Origin: Streptomyces scopuliridis RB72
GTDB taxonomy: Bacteria > Actinomycetota > Actinomycetes > Streptomycetales > Streptomycetaceae
Direction: 5' to 3'
DNA: 64,000 bases
Assembly (NCBI RefSeq): GCF_000718095.1
Contig: NZ_JOEI01000018.1
Span: forward strand, 317,530 to 381,529
Below, piece by piece: positions 24,801 through 33,200 of this stretch. The translations under genes were made by a program, and so were the position numbers. The stretch's first letter is position 1. Each line of letters starts with the position of its first letter. The notes beneath the pieces are model-generated. The model was not told the origin of the DNA. It ran no database searches and worked only from the letters and a program-made list of their open reading frames with translations.

Positions 24801-27189
24801 GCAGCTCGTCGGTCTTGAGGCCAGGGAACACACCGCGCAGGTCCCCGCCGAGCTGCGGGAAAAGCGGGAAGAGGCATTCCGCGACGGAGAGCTGAGCCTG
24901 CTGTACTGCTCGCCGACGATGGAGCTCGGTGTGGACATCTCCACACTCAACGCGGTAGGCATGCGCAACGCCCCGCCCACCCCCGCCAACTACGCCCAGC
25001 GCTCGGGCCGGGCGGGACGTTCCGGACAGCCCGCACTCGTCACGACCTACTGTTCGACGGGTAGTGCCCACGATCAGTACTACTTCCGCCGTCCTCAGCT
25101 GATGGTCGCGGGCAGCGTCACCCCGCCCCGCCTCGACCTCGCCAATGAGGAACTGCTGCGGTCGCATGTCCACGCCGTCTGGCTGGCCGAGACAGGCGTC
25201 GCCCTCGGCTCCCGGATGACCGAGATCATCGACGCGGAGGCCCGGCCCACCGGCCCCGGCGAGCCGGTGCCCCTGCCGCTCACCGACACGATGCGCACGC
25301 AGCTCGACAGCGAAACCGCCCGCCGCCGGGCCATCGTCCGGTCCGCCGATGTCCTCCAGCCGCTGCTGGCCGGCCTGGAGAAGCCACCCACCTGGTGGTA
25401 CGACGGCTGGATCGAGGACGTCGTCCGTGCCGCGCTGAGCCGGTTCGACCATGACTGCGATCGCTGGCGCCGCCTCTACCGGGCCGCCCTCGACGAACGC
25501 GAACAGCAGCACCGAGTCGCCGGTGATCTCTCCGTGGACCCCAAGTCCCGCCGCCGCGCCCAGGCCCGCCGAGCCGAGGCCGAGAATCAGCTGAAGCTGC
25601 TGCGCAACGAGGACAGCGAGGAATCCTTCAGCGACTTCTACAGCTACCGCTACTTCGCGTCCGAGGGATTCCTCCCCGGCTACTCGTTCCCGCGCCTCCC
25701 CCTGGCCGCCTACATCCCCGGGCAGCGGGGCGAAGGCCGGCTCGGCCAGCGGAACGGCGCGTACATCCAGCGTCCGCGCTTCATCGCGATCTCCGAATTC
25801 GGTCCCGGCGCGCTGATCTACCACGAGGGCCAGCGTTACTCCGTCGACCGCGTCCAGGTCCCGATGGGAGCCACTCCCGGACAGGTCGCCACCAGTGACG
25901 TCCGGATCTGCGGCGCGTGCGGTATGTGGTACGACCGCGCCCAGGGAGCCGACACCTGCGACGACTGCCTGATCCCGCTGACCCTGACCCTGAGCAGGAC
26001 CATGGTCCTGAGCACGGTTCAGGCCTCCCCGGTGCGGCGTATCTCCTCCGACGAGGAGGAGCGCCTCAGATCCGGCTTCGAACTGCTGACGGGATACCAG
26101 TTCTCAGGGGCCGCCGGACGCCAGGACGCCACGGCCTCCGACGAGGCCGGGCCGATCCTCGACATCGGGTACGGGGACACCGCCTGGATCCGCGTCTTCA
26201 ACCTCGGCCGCCGCAAGCGCAAGCACCGGGCCGACCGGGGGTTCTGGCTCGACCCTGTCCAGGGTCGCTGGCTCAGTGCCAAGAAGGCGGGCGAGATCCA
26301 GGAGGCGTCCGCCGAGGACGAGGTCCTGGCACCGTTCGCGTCCGCCGACCGGACGCTCCAGGTCATTCCGTACGTCGAGGACCGGAAGAACATTGCCGTG
26401 CTGCGCCTGGCCGAACCCGTCGAGAGCGAGACGATCGCCGTCACGCTCCGCCACGCCCTGGAACGAGGCATCGAGGCCCGCTACCAGCTGGAGGACTCCG
26501 AGCTGGACAGCCAGGATCTTCCCGATGACGAGGCGCGGGGCCGGATGCTCTTCGTCGAGGGAGCGGAAGGCGGCGCGGGCGTGCTGCGGCTCCTCCACGA
26601 CGACCCGAACGCCTTCGCCGAGGTAGCCAGGGCCGCGCTGAAGATCATCCACTACGACCCGGACACCGGCCAGGACGAGGACCGGGCCGAAGGCGCCCCC
26701 GAGCGCTGCGAGCGCGGCTGCTACGACTGTCTCCTCTCCTACAACAACCAGCGGTTCCACACCCGGATCGACCGGCATTCCGCGGTCCCGCTGCTGCTCA
26801 GGCTCGCCAACGCCACCACCAAGGGCGACCGTGCTGTGACCCCCGCCACCTTGCGGGCGCAGACCCTGGCCGCCGCCACCGAGCCGGTAAGGGGACCCGT
26901 CGCGGAGTTTGTAGAGTGGCTGGGCCGGACGGGGCACCGGCTGCCCGACGAGACACAGCCCGACCAGACCGGGGCACCGGTCCGTCCCGACGTCGTCTAC
27001 CGCCTGCCGGGCGCGGACGTCGCCGTCTACCTGGACACCTCCGGCGGCCCGTCGCTGGACCAGCGGGCCGAATTCCGGCTGATCGACGACGGCTGGCTCG
27101 TCATCCGGGCCGGAGCCGGTATCAAGGAGTGGGAGAACACCGTGCGCGTACATCCGGACGTCTTCGGCACCGGACGGAGTTTCCGATGA
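21871..27189 (+). CDS. large DEAD/DEAH helicase with DUF1998 and possible Vsr-like nuclease C-terminus (DrmA-DrmB/DruE-like)
   Basis: 1772 residues from the ATG at 21871 (MDVFGVHQNLIKDY is a typical family start; a GTG at 21808 adds 21 residues). In order: Walker A TTGTGSGKS near residue 113; DELH box LALDELHTYRGRQGADVALL near 231; GTSATMA; CxxC finger FCRDCGHEY near 472; helicase C-domain YCSPTMELGVDIS and QRSGRAGRSGQPALV near 1043; CxxC...CxxC finger CGACG...CDDC near 1347-1367; DUF1998 motif CERGCYDCLLSYNNQ near 1612-1624; then residues about 1675-1755 with PVAEFVEWLGRTGHRLP, PDVVYR, VAVYLDTSGG and DDGWLVIRAG, the strand pattern of Vsr/DUF559-like nucleases. DISARM splits helicase (DrmA) and DUF1998 (DrmB) into two genes; DruE of Druantia joins them. 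First gene of a coupled trio; likely the DNA-translocating effector. Confidence 0.85.
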   Translation: MDVFGVHQNLIKDYGAFTQSLVSVRDRDIQRHLDAEREGKVRWPDPRLSLNPSFRSGGTVAELVEEGVLHVGCKRYFREKKDEHDPGTRTLTLHRHQREAIEVAASPSRDSFVLTTGTGSGKSLAYIIPVVNEVLRHPNPEGISAIIVYPMNALANSQQHELARYLRWGVPDAHRKVTFARYTGQEDAGQKSAVWRTKPDILLTNYVMLEYLLTRPHERKELIGAAQGLRFLALDELHTYRGRQGADVALLVRRLRDACDAPGLQCIGTSATMASAATFEEARKKVASVATLLFGAPVRPERVIGETLERATDPGPSQSGTSRARRSALGEAVRRAALDPGALSRDYEVLRTDPLAVWVEDSFGLAEENEKSGGRLVRRTPVTVPEAAETLSRDSGQRDELCRAAIESILRAGAEARHRVHRRPLFAFRLHQFLSKGDTVYTSLEPAGQRHLTSQYQVVVPQQREKPLIPLAFCRDCGHEYLVVTRERGAAGPRFVARRDPEAPGEEDDGYLYVSEERPWPTEPDEILVRLPDSWVETGEDGARTVVQARAGDLPREVRIAPDGRLLAERPTGVVEPAEATETGADGLQAWWIAAPFRFCLRCRVSHEQLRARDFAKLATFAAEGRSSAVSLISSSVVRSLRAQADMDVKARKLLTFVDNRQDASLQAGHFNDFAQVTQVRGALYQALAATGPNGLRHDLLPQAVEEALGLPMDVFARNPGAKFSQRELARSALRAVLSYRVHADLERGWRITMPNLTQTGLLRFDYTDLAEIAADEECWHGRHEALVRDEPAHREYLARVLLDELRRSLAVDEPMLTQEGFEQVQRQSDGHLLGVWALPPREPRVPSRVAFPGSGPKGAPSGEAIYLSGLGAYGRFLRRPGQFAAIPALRGKRMSVADAGTVIRDLLRVLETYGLVAIVREERDGSLGHQVRATALRWLPGDGATPEPDPLRKVSDPDATPSVNTYFRDLYRDTAMQLVGLEAREHTAQVPAELREKREEAFRDGELSLLYCSPTMELGVDISTLNAVGMRNAPPTPANYAQRSGRAGRSGQPALVTTYCSTGSAHDQYYFRRPQLMVAGSVTPPRLDLANEELLRSHVHAVWLAETGVALGSRMTEIIDAEARPTGPGEPVPLPLTDTMRTQLDSETARRRAIVRSADVLQPLLAGLEKPPTWWYDGWIEDVVRAALSRFDHDCDRWRRLYRAALDEREQQHRVAGDLSVDPKSRRRAQARRAEAENQLKLLRNEDSEESFSDFYSYRYFASEGFLPGYSFPRLPLAAYIPGQRGEGRLGQRNGAYIQRPRFIAISEFGPGALIYHEGQRYSVDRVQVPMGATPGQVATSDVRICGACGMWYDRAQGADTCDDCLIPLTLTLSRTMVLSTVQASPVRRISSDEEERLRSGFELLTGYQFSGAAGRQDATASDEAGPILDIGYGDTAWIRVFNLGRRKRKHRADRGFWLDPVQGRWLSAKKAGEIQEASAEDEVLAPFASADRTLQVIPYVEDRKNIAVLRLAEPVESETIAVTLRHALERGIEARYQLEDSELDSQDLPDDEARGRMLFVEGAEGGAGVLRLLHDDPNAFAEVARAALKIIHYDPDTGQDEDRAEGAPERCERGCYDCLLSYNNQRFHTRIDRHSAVPLLLRLANATTKGDRAVTPATLRAQTLAAATEPVRGPVAEFVEWLGRTGHRLPDETQPDQTGAPVRPDVVYRLPGADVAVYLDTSGGPSLDQRAEFRLIDDGWLVIRAGAGIKEWENTVRVHPDVFGTGRSFR

Positions 27190-30100
27190 CTTCCGGGACC
27201 ACGACGACCTCCGCACGCCGCGCACCCGGCGACCTCGTCTCCGCCCGGGGCCGTGACTGGGTGGTCCAGCCCAGCCCCGCCGATGAAGCCGACGGCCTGG
27301 TGATCGCCCAGCCACTGGACGGCGACCGCGAATATCTCACCGCGCTCTTCCCGCACGAGATCAAGGACCCCGGCTTCGGCCCGCCCGAGGCCGTTCCCGG
27401 GGAGGTCGGCGACTTCGCGTCGGCCGGCCTCCTGCGCACCGCGCTGCGCATCGCGGCGACGCACGGCGCGGGCCCCTTCCGCAGCCTCGCCTCCATCTCC
27501 GTGCAGCCACGCCAGTATCAGCTCGTCCCGCTGATGATGGCGCTGCGCATGGACACCGTACGGCTGCTCATCGGGGACGATGTCGGCATCGGCAAGACCG
27601 TCGAGGCGGCACTCATCGCCAAGGAACTCATCGAGCAGGGCTCGGCGCGCAACATGGCCGTGCTCTGCTCGCCGTCACTTGCCGAGCAGTGGCAGCGAGA
27701 ACTGCGGGAGAAGTTCGGCATGGACGCCGTACTCGTCCTTCCCTCCACGGCGGCCCGCTTGGAGAAGACCACAGAACAGGGTCAGTCGATCTTCGACCGT
27801 TACCCCTGCACCGTGGTCTCCACCGACTTCATCAAGCAGGAAGAACGCCGGGGCAATTTCAAGCGCACCTGCCCCGACATCCTGATCGTCGACGAGGCCC
27901 ACAGCTGTGTCGGTACAGGCACCGGACACCAGCTGCGGTACGAGCTGCTCCGCGAACTCGCCGCGGACGCCGACCGGCACCTCGTCCTCGTCACCGCCAC
28001 CCCGCACAGCGGTGACGTCCACGCCTTCGCCAAGCTCACCGGCCTGCTCGATCCGGCCCTCCAGAACCTCGACCCCACCCTCCCCGCCCACCGTGACCGG
28101 CTCGCCCGCCACTTCGTCCAGCGCCGCCGCCGTGACATCAAGCGCTACCTCGACGAGGAGACCCCCTTTCCCCGCGCGCGCATGGTGCGCGAGACCCCGT
28201 ACCACCTGGACAAGGAGTACGCGGGCTTCGTCACCGATGTCCTGACCTACGCCCGTGAACAGGTCCGCCGCCCCGACGGCGCCCACCAGCAGCGGATGAC
28301 TTGGGTCTCCGTGCTCGCGCTGCTGCGCTGTGTGCTCTCGTCGCCCGCCGCCGCGGCCGAAACCCTCCGCGTCAGGGCGGGCGTCGCCACTGCCCACACC
28401 GACGCGGAGATCGAAAGCTTTCACCGTGCTGTTCTCGACCTCACCGACGACGAGTCCGTCGACGGCCAGGACGGCGTCCCGGGATCGCTGCTCGACACCC
28501 CGGAGAACTCCGTCGGCGCCCGAAAACTGAAGTCGTTCGCCGCGCGCGCCGACCAGCTCTCAGGACCGGCACACGACGCCAAACTCCGTACCCTCGTCGA
28601 TGAGGTGAAAGGCCTGCTCGTCGACGGCTACGACCCGATCGTCTTCTGCCGCTACATCCCCACCGCCGAGTACGTCGCCGGGCATCTCGCCAAAGCCCTG
28701 GGGCGCAGCGCCCACGTCGACGCGGTCACGGGCAAGCTCCACCCCGACGCCCGCCAGGCCCGTATCGACGAGCTCACGGCGAAGCACGGCAGGCATGTCC
28801 TGGTCGCCACCGACTGCCTCTCCGAAGGCGTCAACCTGCAGGACGACTTCGGCGCGATCCTCCACTACGACCTGTCCTGGAACCCGACCCGCCACGAACA
28901 GCGTGAAGGCCGGGTCGACCGGTTCGGACAGGCCCGCGAGAATGTCCGGGCCGTCACCCTCTTCGACACCGACACCGGGATCGACGGCCTTGTCCTGGAC
29001 GTCCTCATCCGTAAACACCAGGCGATCGCCGAGCAGGTCGGCGTCGTCGTCCCCGTACCGGACGGCGGTGAGGGCGTCCTCAAGGCCCTCTCCAGCAGCC
29101 TCTTCCTCAGAGGCAAGGAAAACACCGAACAGCTCACCCTCGACATCGGCACCGAGGCGCTCTTCAGCCAGGCCAGGGAACGCCTCCACAAGGAGTGGGA
29201 GGACGCGGCCGACCGGGAGTCGAAGGTCCTCACCAAGTTCGCACAGAGCGGCCTGCGCCCCGAAGAGGTCCAGGCCGAGCTGAACGCCCTGCGACAGGCG
29301 CTCGGCGAGCCGGCGGACATCGCCGACTTCACCCGCGAGACCCTGAAGTCGCTGGGCTCCCCCGTACGCCCCGACCCGCACAGCACCGGCTTCACCGCTC
29401 CGGCGGGCCCATTGCCCCGGGGCCTGCGCCACGGCCTCGGGATCTACGAGGATCCCGACCAGGCCACCGGGCCGGGCGTCGCCCAGGCACCGGCCCGCGG
29501 CACGGCCAAGGGCAAGGCGAAGTCCAAGGCCAAGGCGGGGAAGGCGGTTGCCTCGAACGAGCTGGTCTTCCACCAGGACCTCCCGGTTCCTGCCGGGCAA
29601 CACGCCTTGTTCCGCACGGATCCCGCGGTACGGGCCGTCGCCCGCTACGTCCTCGACTCCGCCCTGGACCGGAGCCTCAGTGAGATCGACCGCCCCGCCC
29701 GGCGGCTCGGCGTCATCCGCACCGCCGCCGTCGACCACCGCGTCGTGCTCCTGCTGGTCCGCTACCGCTTCCACCTCACCCTGCCCCCCCGCCGCCGAGC
29801 GGACCGCACCCCGGTCAAGCCCCGCGAACTGGTCGCCGAGGACGCCCAGTTGCTCGCCTGGCGCACGACAAATGACGGCACCCGGGAGTGGCTCACGGAC
29901 GACGAAACGGCCGAACTGCTTCCGGCGAACCCCGACCGCAACACCATCCCCTCCATGCGCGACCAGCAGATCAGCCGCGCCCTCGAAGAACTGGACGAGG
30001 TGAAGGGCGACTTGGCCTCCCACGGCCACGATCTCGCCCGCCGCCTGGAAGCGGCGCACCTCCGCGTCCGCGAGGCCGCCGGCGAACGCGGCAGAGCACG

Positions 30101-30200
30101 CGGCGCGGCAGCCGCGCGTGGCATCACAGCCGAGCCCGCCGGTGAACCCGACCTGCTCGGTGTGTACGTGTACGTCAAGCGCCCCGGAGGCTCCAGGTGA
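27186..30200 (+). CDS. SNF2/RapA-like ATP-dependent helicase (DrmD-like)
   Basis: 1004 residues. The first 110 lack a clear domain; then LASISVQPRQYQLVPLMMAL (Q-motif region), Walker A LIGDDVGIGKTVEAALI (about 130), DEAH box ILIVDEAHS (about 235), VLVTATPHSGD, and helicase C motifs VATDCLSEGVNLQ and WNPTRHEQREGRVDRFGQ (about 570). A Lys-rich low-complexity stretch (KGKAKSKAKAGKA) near residue 780 links to a C-terminal region unlike known domains, ending in helical, coiled-coil-like sequence (ISRALEELDEVKGDLASHGH). This architecture fits DrmD of DISARM class 1 and HepA/RapA-type remodellers. ATGA overlap with the gene before and GTGA overlap with the methyltransferase after show translational coupling. 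Confidence 0.87.
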   Translation: MTSGTTTTSARRAPGDLVSARGRDWVVQPSPADEADGLVIAQPLDGDREYLTALFPHEIKDPGFGPPEAVPGEVGDFASAGLLRTALRIAATHGAGPFRSLASISVQPRQYQLVPLMMALRMDTVRLLIGDDVGIGKTVEAALIAKELIEQGSARNMAVLCSPSLAEQWQRELREKFGMDAVLVLPSTAARLEKTTEQGQSIFDRYPCTVVSTDFIKQEERRGNFKRTCPDILIVDEAHSCVGTGTGHQLRYELLRELAADADRHLVLVTATPHSGDVHAFAKLTGLLDPALQNLDPTLPAHRDRLARHFVQRRRRDIKRYLDEETPFPRARMVRETPYHLDKEYAGFVTDVLTYAREQVRRPDGAHQQRMTWVSVLALLRCVLSSPAAAAETLRVRAGVATAHTDAEIESFHRAVLDLTDDESVDGQDGVPGSLLDTPENSVGARKLKSFAARADQLSGPAHDAKLRTLVDEVKGLLVDGYDPIVFCRYIPTAEYVAGHLAKALGRSAHVDAVTGKLHPDARQARIDELTAKHGRHVLVATDCLSEGVNLQDDFGAILHYDLSWNPTRHEQREGRVDRFGQARENVRAVTLFDTDTGIDGLVLDVLIRKHQAIAEQVGVVVPVPDGGEGVLKALSSSLFLRGKENTEQLTLDIGTEALFSQARERLHKEWEDAADRESKVLTKFAQSGLRPEEVQAELNALRQALGEPADIADFTRETLKSLGSPVRPDPHSTGFTAPAGPLPRGLRHGLGIYEDPDQATGPGVAQAPARGTAKGKAKSKAKAGKAVASNELVFHQDLPVPAGQHALFRTDPAVRAVARYVLDSALDRSLSEIDRPARRLGVIRTAAVDHRVVLLLVRYRFHLTLPPRRRADRTPVKPRELVAEDAQLLAWRTTNDGTREWLTDDETAELLPANPDRNTIPSMRDQQISRALEELDEVKGDLASHGHDLARRLEAAHLRVREAAGERGRARGAAAARGITAEPAGEPDLLGVYVYVKRPGGSR

Positions 30201-33200
30201 CCGCACTCGCCCTCGACCACCTTCCGGCGAGCACAGCGGTGCGCGTGGAAGGGGCCCTGCTCTCCCGCGAACTTCTCAACAAGATCGGTGGCACGGACCG
30301 TGAGCTCCCCGGCTCCACGCCCGCCGATTACGGCCTGCCACGCGGCGTCCGCGTCGAAGACGCCGCCAGCCGCAGGTGGGAATACCTCAAAGGGACCTAC
30401 AGCTCCTTCCACGCACAGCTCGAAGAGCAGGGTGAGAACGTCGACCTGACGACGCTCACCTACCAGCAGTGGCTGAGCGTCCTTCTGGACGAACTGGGCT
30501 ACACGGGCCGTACGGACATCCCGAAACGCCAGGGCGTCGATTTCGCCGGCCGGGACCCCAAGAGGTACTACCGCGTCAGCCACCGCTGGCAGGACCACCT
30601 CCCCGTCCACCTGCTGGGCTGGGACACCGACCTCGACCGGGGCATCGGAACCCATCGCGCCCCCCAGTCGATGGTCCAGGATCTCCTGAACGTCTCCGCC
30701 GAGCACCTGTGGGGACTGCTCTCCAACGGTCGGGTCCTGCGCGTGTTGCGCGACTCCACCACACTCGTCGGCTCCGCCTATGTCGAGTTCAATCTGGACG
30801 CCATCTTCGGCGGGGACCAGTTCGCGGACTTCCTCACGCTGTACGCGATGCTCCACTCCTCGCGCTTCGAACTCGTCGCGAAGCCGGAGAAGAAACGACG
30901 CGGTGTCGCCGCCGTCGCCTCGGCGGAGGGCGCGGCAGAGGCCGGCGAACTCTCCGACGGACAACCGGCCGACGGAGACGAAGGCACCCTCGACGACATC
31001 TTCCTCGCCGACGACATCGCGCCCCTCACCCCGGCGGACTGCCGCATCGAATGGTGGCGCACCTACTCCATCGAGACCGGCATCCGCTCCCGGGACCGGC
31101 TGCGCGACCAGGTGAAGGACGCCCTGTCGATCCTCGGCACCGGATTCCTCCAGGCGAACCCGATCCTCGGCGAGGCCCTCACCCGTGGCGGCAAGGCCGC
31201 ACTCGACGACTTCCACCACGAACTGCTGCGTCTGGCCTACCAGCTGGTGTTCCTCTTCGTGGCCGAGGACCGCGAAGCACTGCTGCTCCAGCCCGGGGCG
31301 AACGCCTCCAAGGCGGAAACGCAGAGACTGGAACGGGCCCGCGCCCGCTACGCCCGCTACTTCTCCACGGCCAGGCTGCGCCGTATCGCCGTCAGAAGGA
31401 GCGGCGACCACCACACCGACCTGTGGGACGGTCTGTGCGTCGTGCTGGAAGCCCTCGGCAGGATCGGTGGCGAAGAGAATTTGGCCCTTCCCGAACTCGG
31501 CGGGCTGTACTTCCGCGCCGCCGACGACGAGAAGCAGATCACCTGGCTCCCGGGCAGAAGCGAGCCGCTGCGCACGGCGAAGCTCCCCAACGAGCACCTG
31601 CTCCAGGCAGTCCGGCTGCTGTCCCAGGTCTCCGACAAGCAGGGCCGCGTGACCCGTGTCGACTACCGGCACCTGGATGCCGACGAGCTCGGCAGCGTCT
31701 ACGAGTCCCTGCTGGAGCTCATCCCACGCCACAACCCGCAGAAACTGGAGTTCTGGCTCCAGGACCTGGTGGCGGGCAACCAGCGGAAGACCACCGGCTC
31801 GTACTACACCCCTAAGGTGCTTATCGAGAAGCTCCTCGACAACGCTCTGGACCCGGTGATCGAGCGCTACGCGAAATCCGGCATCCCGAAAGATCTTCTC
31901 AAGATCCGCTTCGTCGACCCCTCCTGTGGCTCGGGCCACGTCCTGGTCGCGGCGGCCCGCCGCATCGCCCTGCGCTACGCCCAGCTCGCGGCGGACGGTG
32001 AACACGAGCCCGCGCCGGAACGGGTGCGCGAGGCGATGGGCAAGGTCGTGAAGTCCTGTGTCCACGGTGTCGACATCAACCCGCTGGCGACGGAGATCGC
32101 CAAGGTGTCGCTGTGGATGGAGTCCCTCAACCCGGGGGAACCGCTGGCCTACCTGGACGACCGGATCAAGGTCGGCAACGCGCTGCTGGGGACGACGCCG
32201 CTGCTCCTGGAGGCGGGAATCCCGCAGAAGGCGTTCAGCAAGTTGGAGGGCGACGAACAGAAGACGGTCAAGGACGCCCGGGACCGTAACGCCAGGGAAC
32301 TGAGGGGCGTGGAGGTGTGGGTCCAGACCCAGATGGGCGAGCCCGCGACCCTGACGAGTACGGCGAAGGTGCGCGTCGCGGCTGAGGAGGCGGCAAGCGC
32401 GCCGATCGACGGCACGGGGCTCGCGGCGATACGTGAACTGGCGAGGAGGCACCGTGAGTTCGAGGCGAACGACGAACTTAAGCGGCTGAAGAAGGTCGCG
32501 GACGCGTGGTGCGCGGCGTTCATCTGGCCGAAGAGGGAGGACGCGCCGGTCCCCATCACGACGGCGACGCTGAAGAAGCTGGAGAAGGACGAGGAACTGC
32601 CGGGCATCCCGAAGCCGAGACCGAAGATGGGCGAGGAACCGGTCCCGGAGACGGAGGAGGAGCGGGAGTGGCGAGAAGACGCGGGGGAGCGGGAGCTGCG
32701 CGACATCGTCTCCCGTAACCGCTTCTTCCACTGGCACCTGGAATTCCCCCGTATCTTCCGCGTCGAGGACCGTGACGCGGCGGACGCGAACGCGGCGACG
32801 GGGTGGCAGGGCGGCTTCGACTGCGTACTGGGGAACCCGCCGTGGGAGCGGGTGAAGATCCAGAAAAAGGAGTGGTTCGCCGCGCAGAACCCGTACGTGG
32901 CGGATGCGGAGACCGCGAACGAGCGCGAGCGCCGGATCGGCGATCTACTGAAGACGGTGGACGAGCACGGCCAGCCGATCGAGGCGGACCGGAAGCTGCA
33001 CCGGGCGTACCTGACGGCGCAGCGGGAGTCCAAGGGCACGACGAACATGCTCAGGGACTCGGACATCTTCCCGTTGACGGGGAAGGGCGACGTGAATACG
33101 TACGCGGTGTTCGCGGAGAAGGCGCGGACGCTGCTGTCGCCGAAGGGCATGGCGGGGCTGGTGCTGCCTACTGGGATTGCGACGGACAAGACGACGTCGG

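Noticed and set aside
29762..32737. Minus-strand open frame of 991 codons across the helicase-methyltransferase junction
   Set aside because: Antisense to coupled genes with clear motifs; no domain in its own translation.
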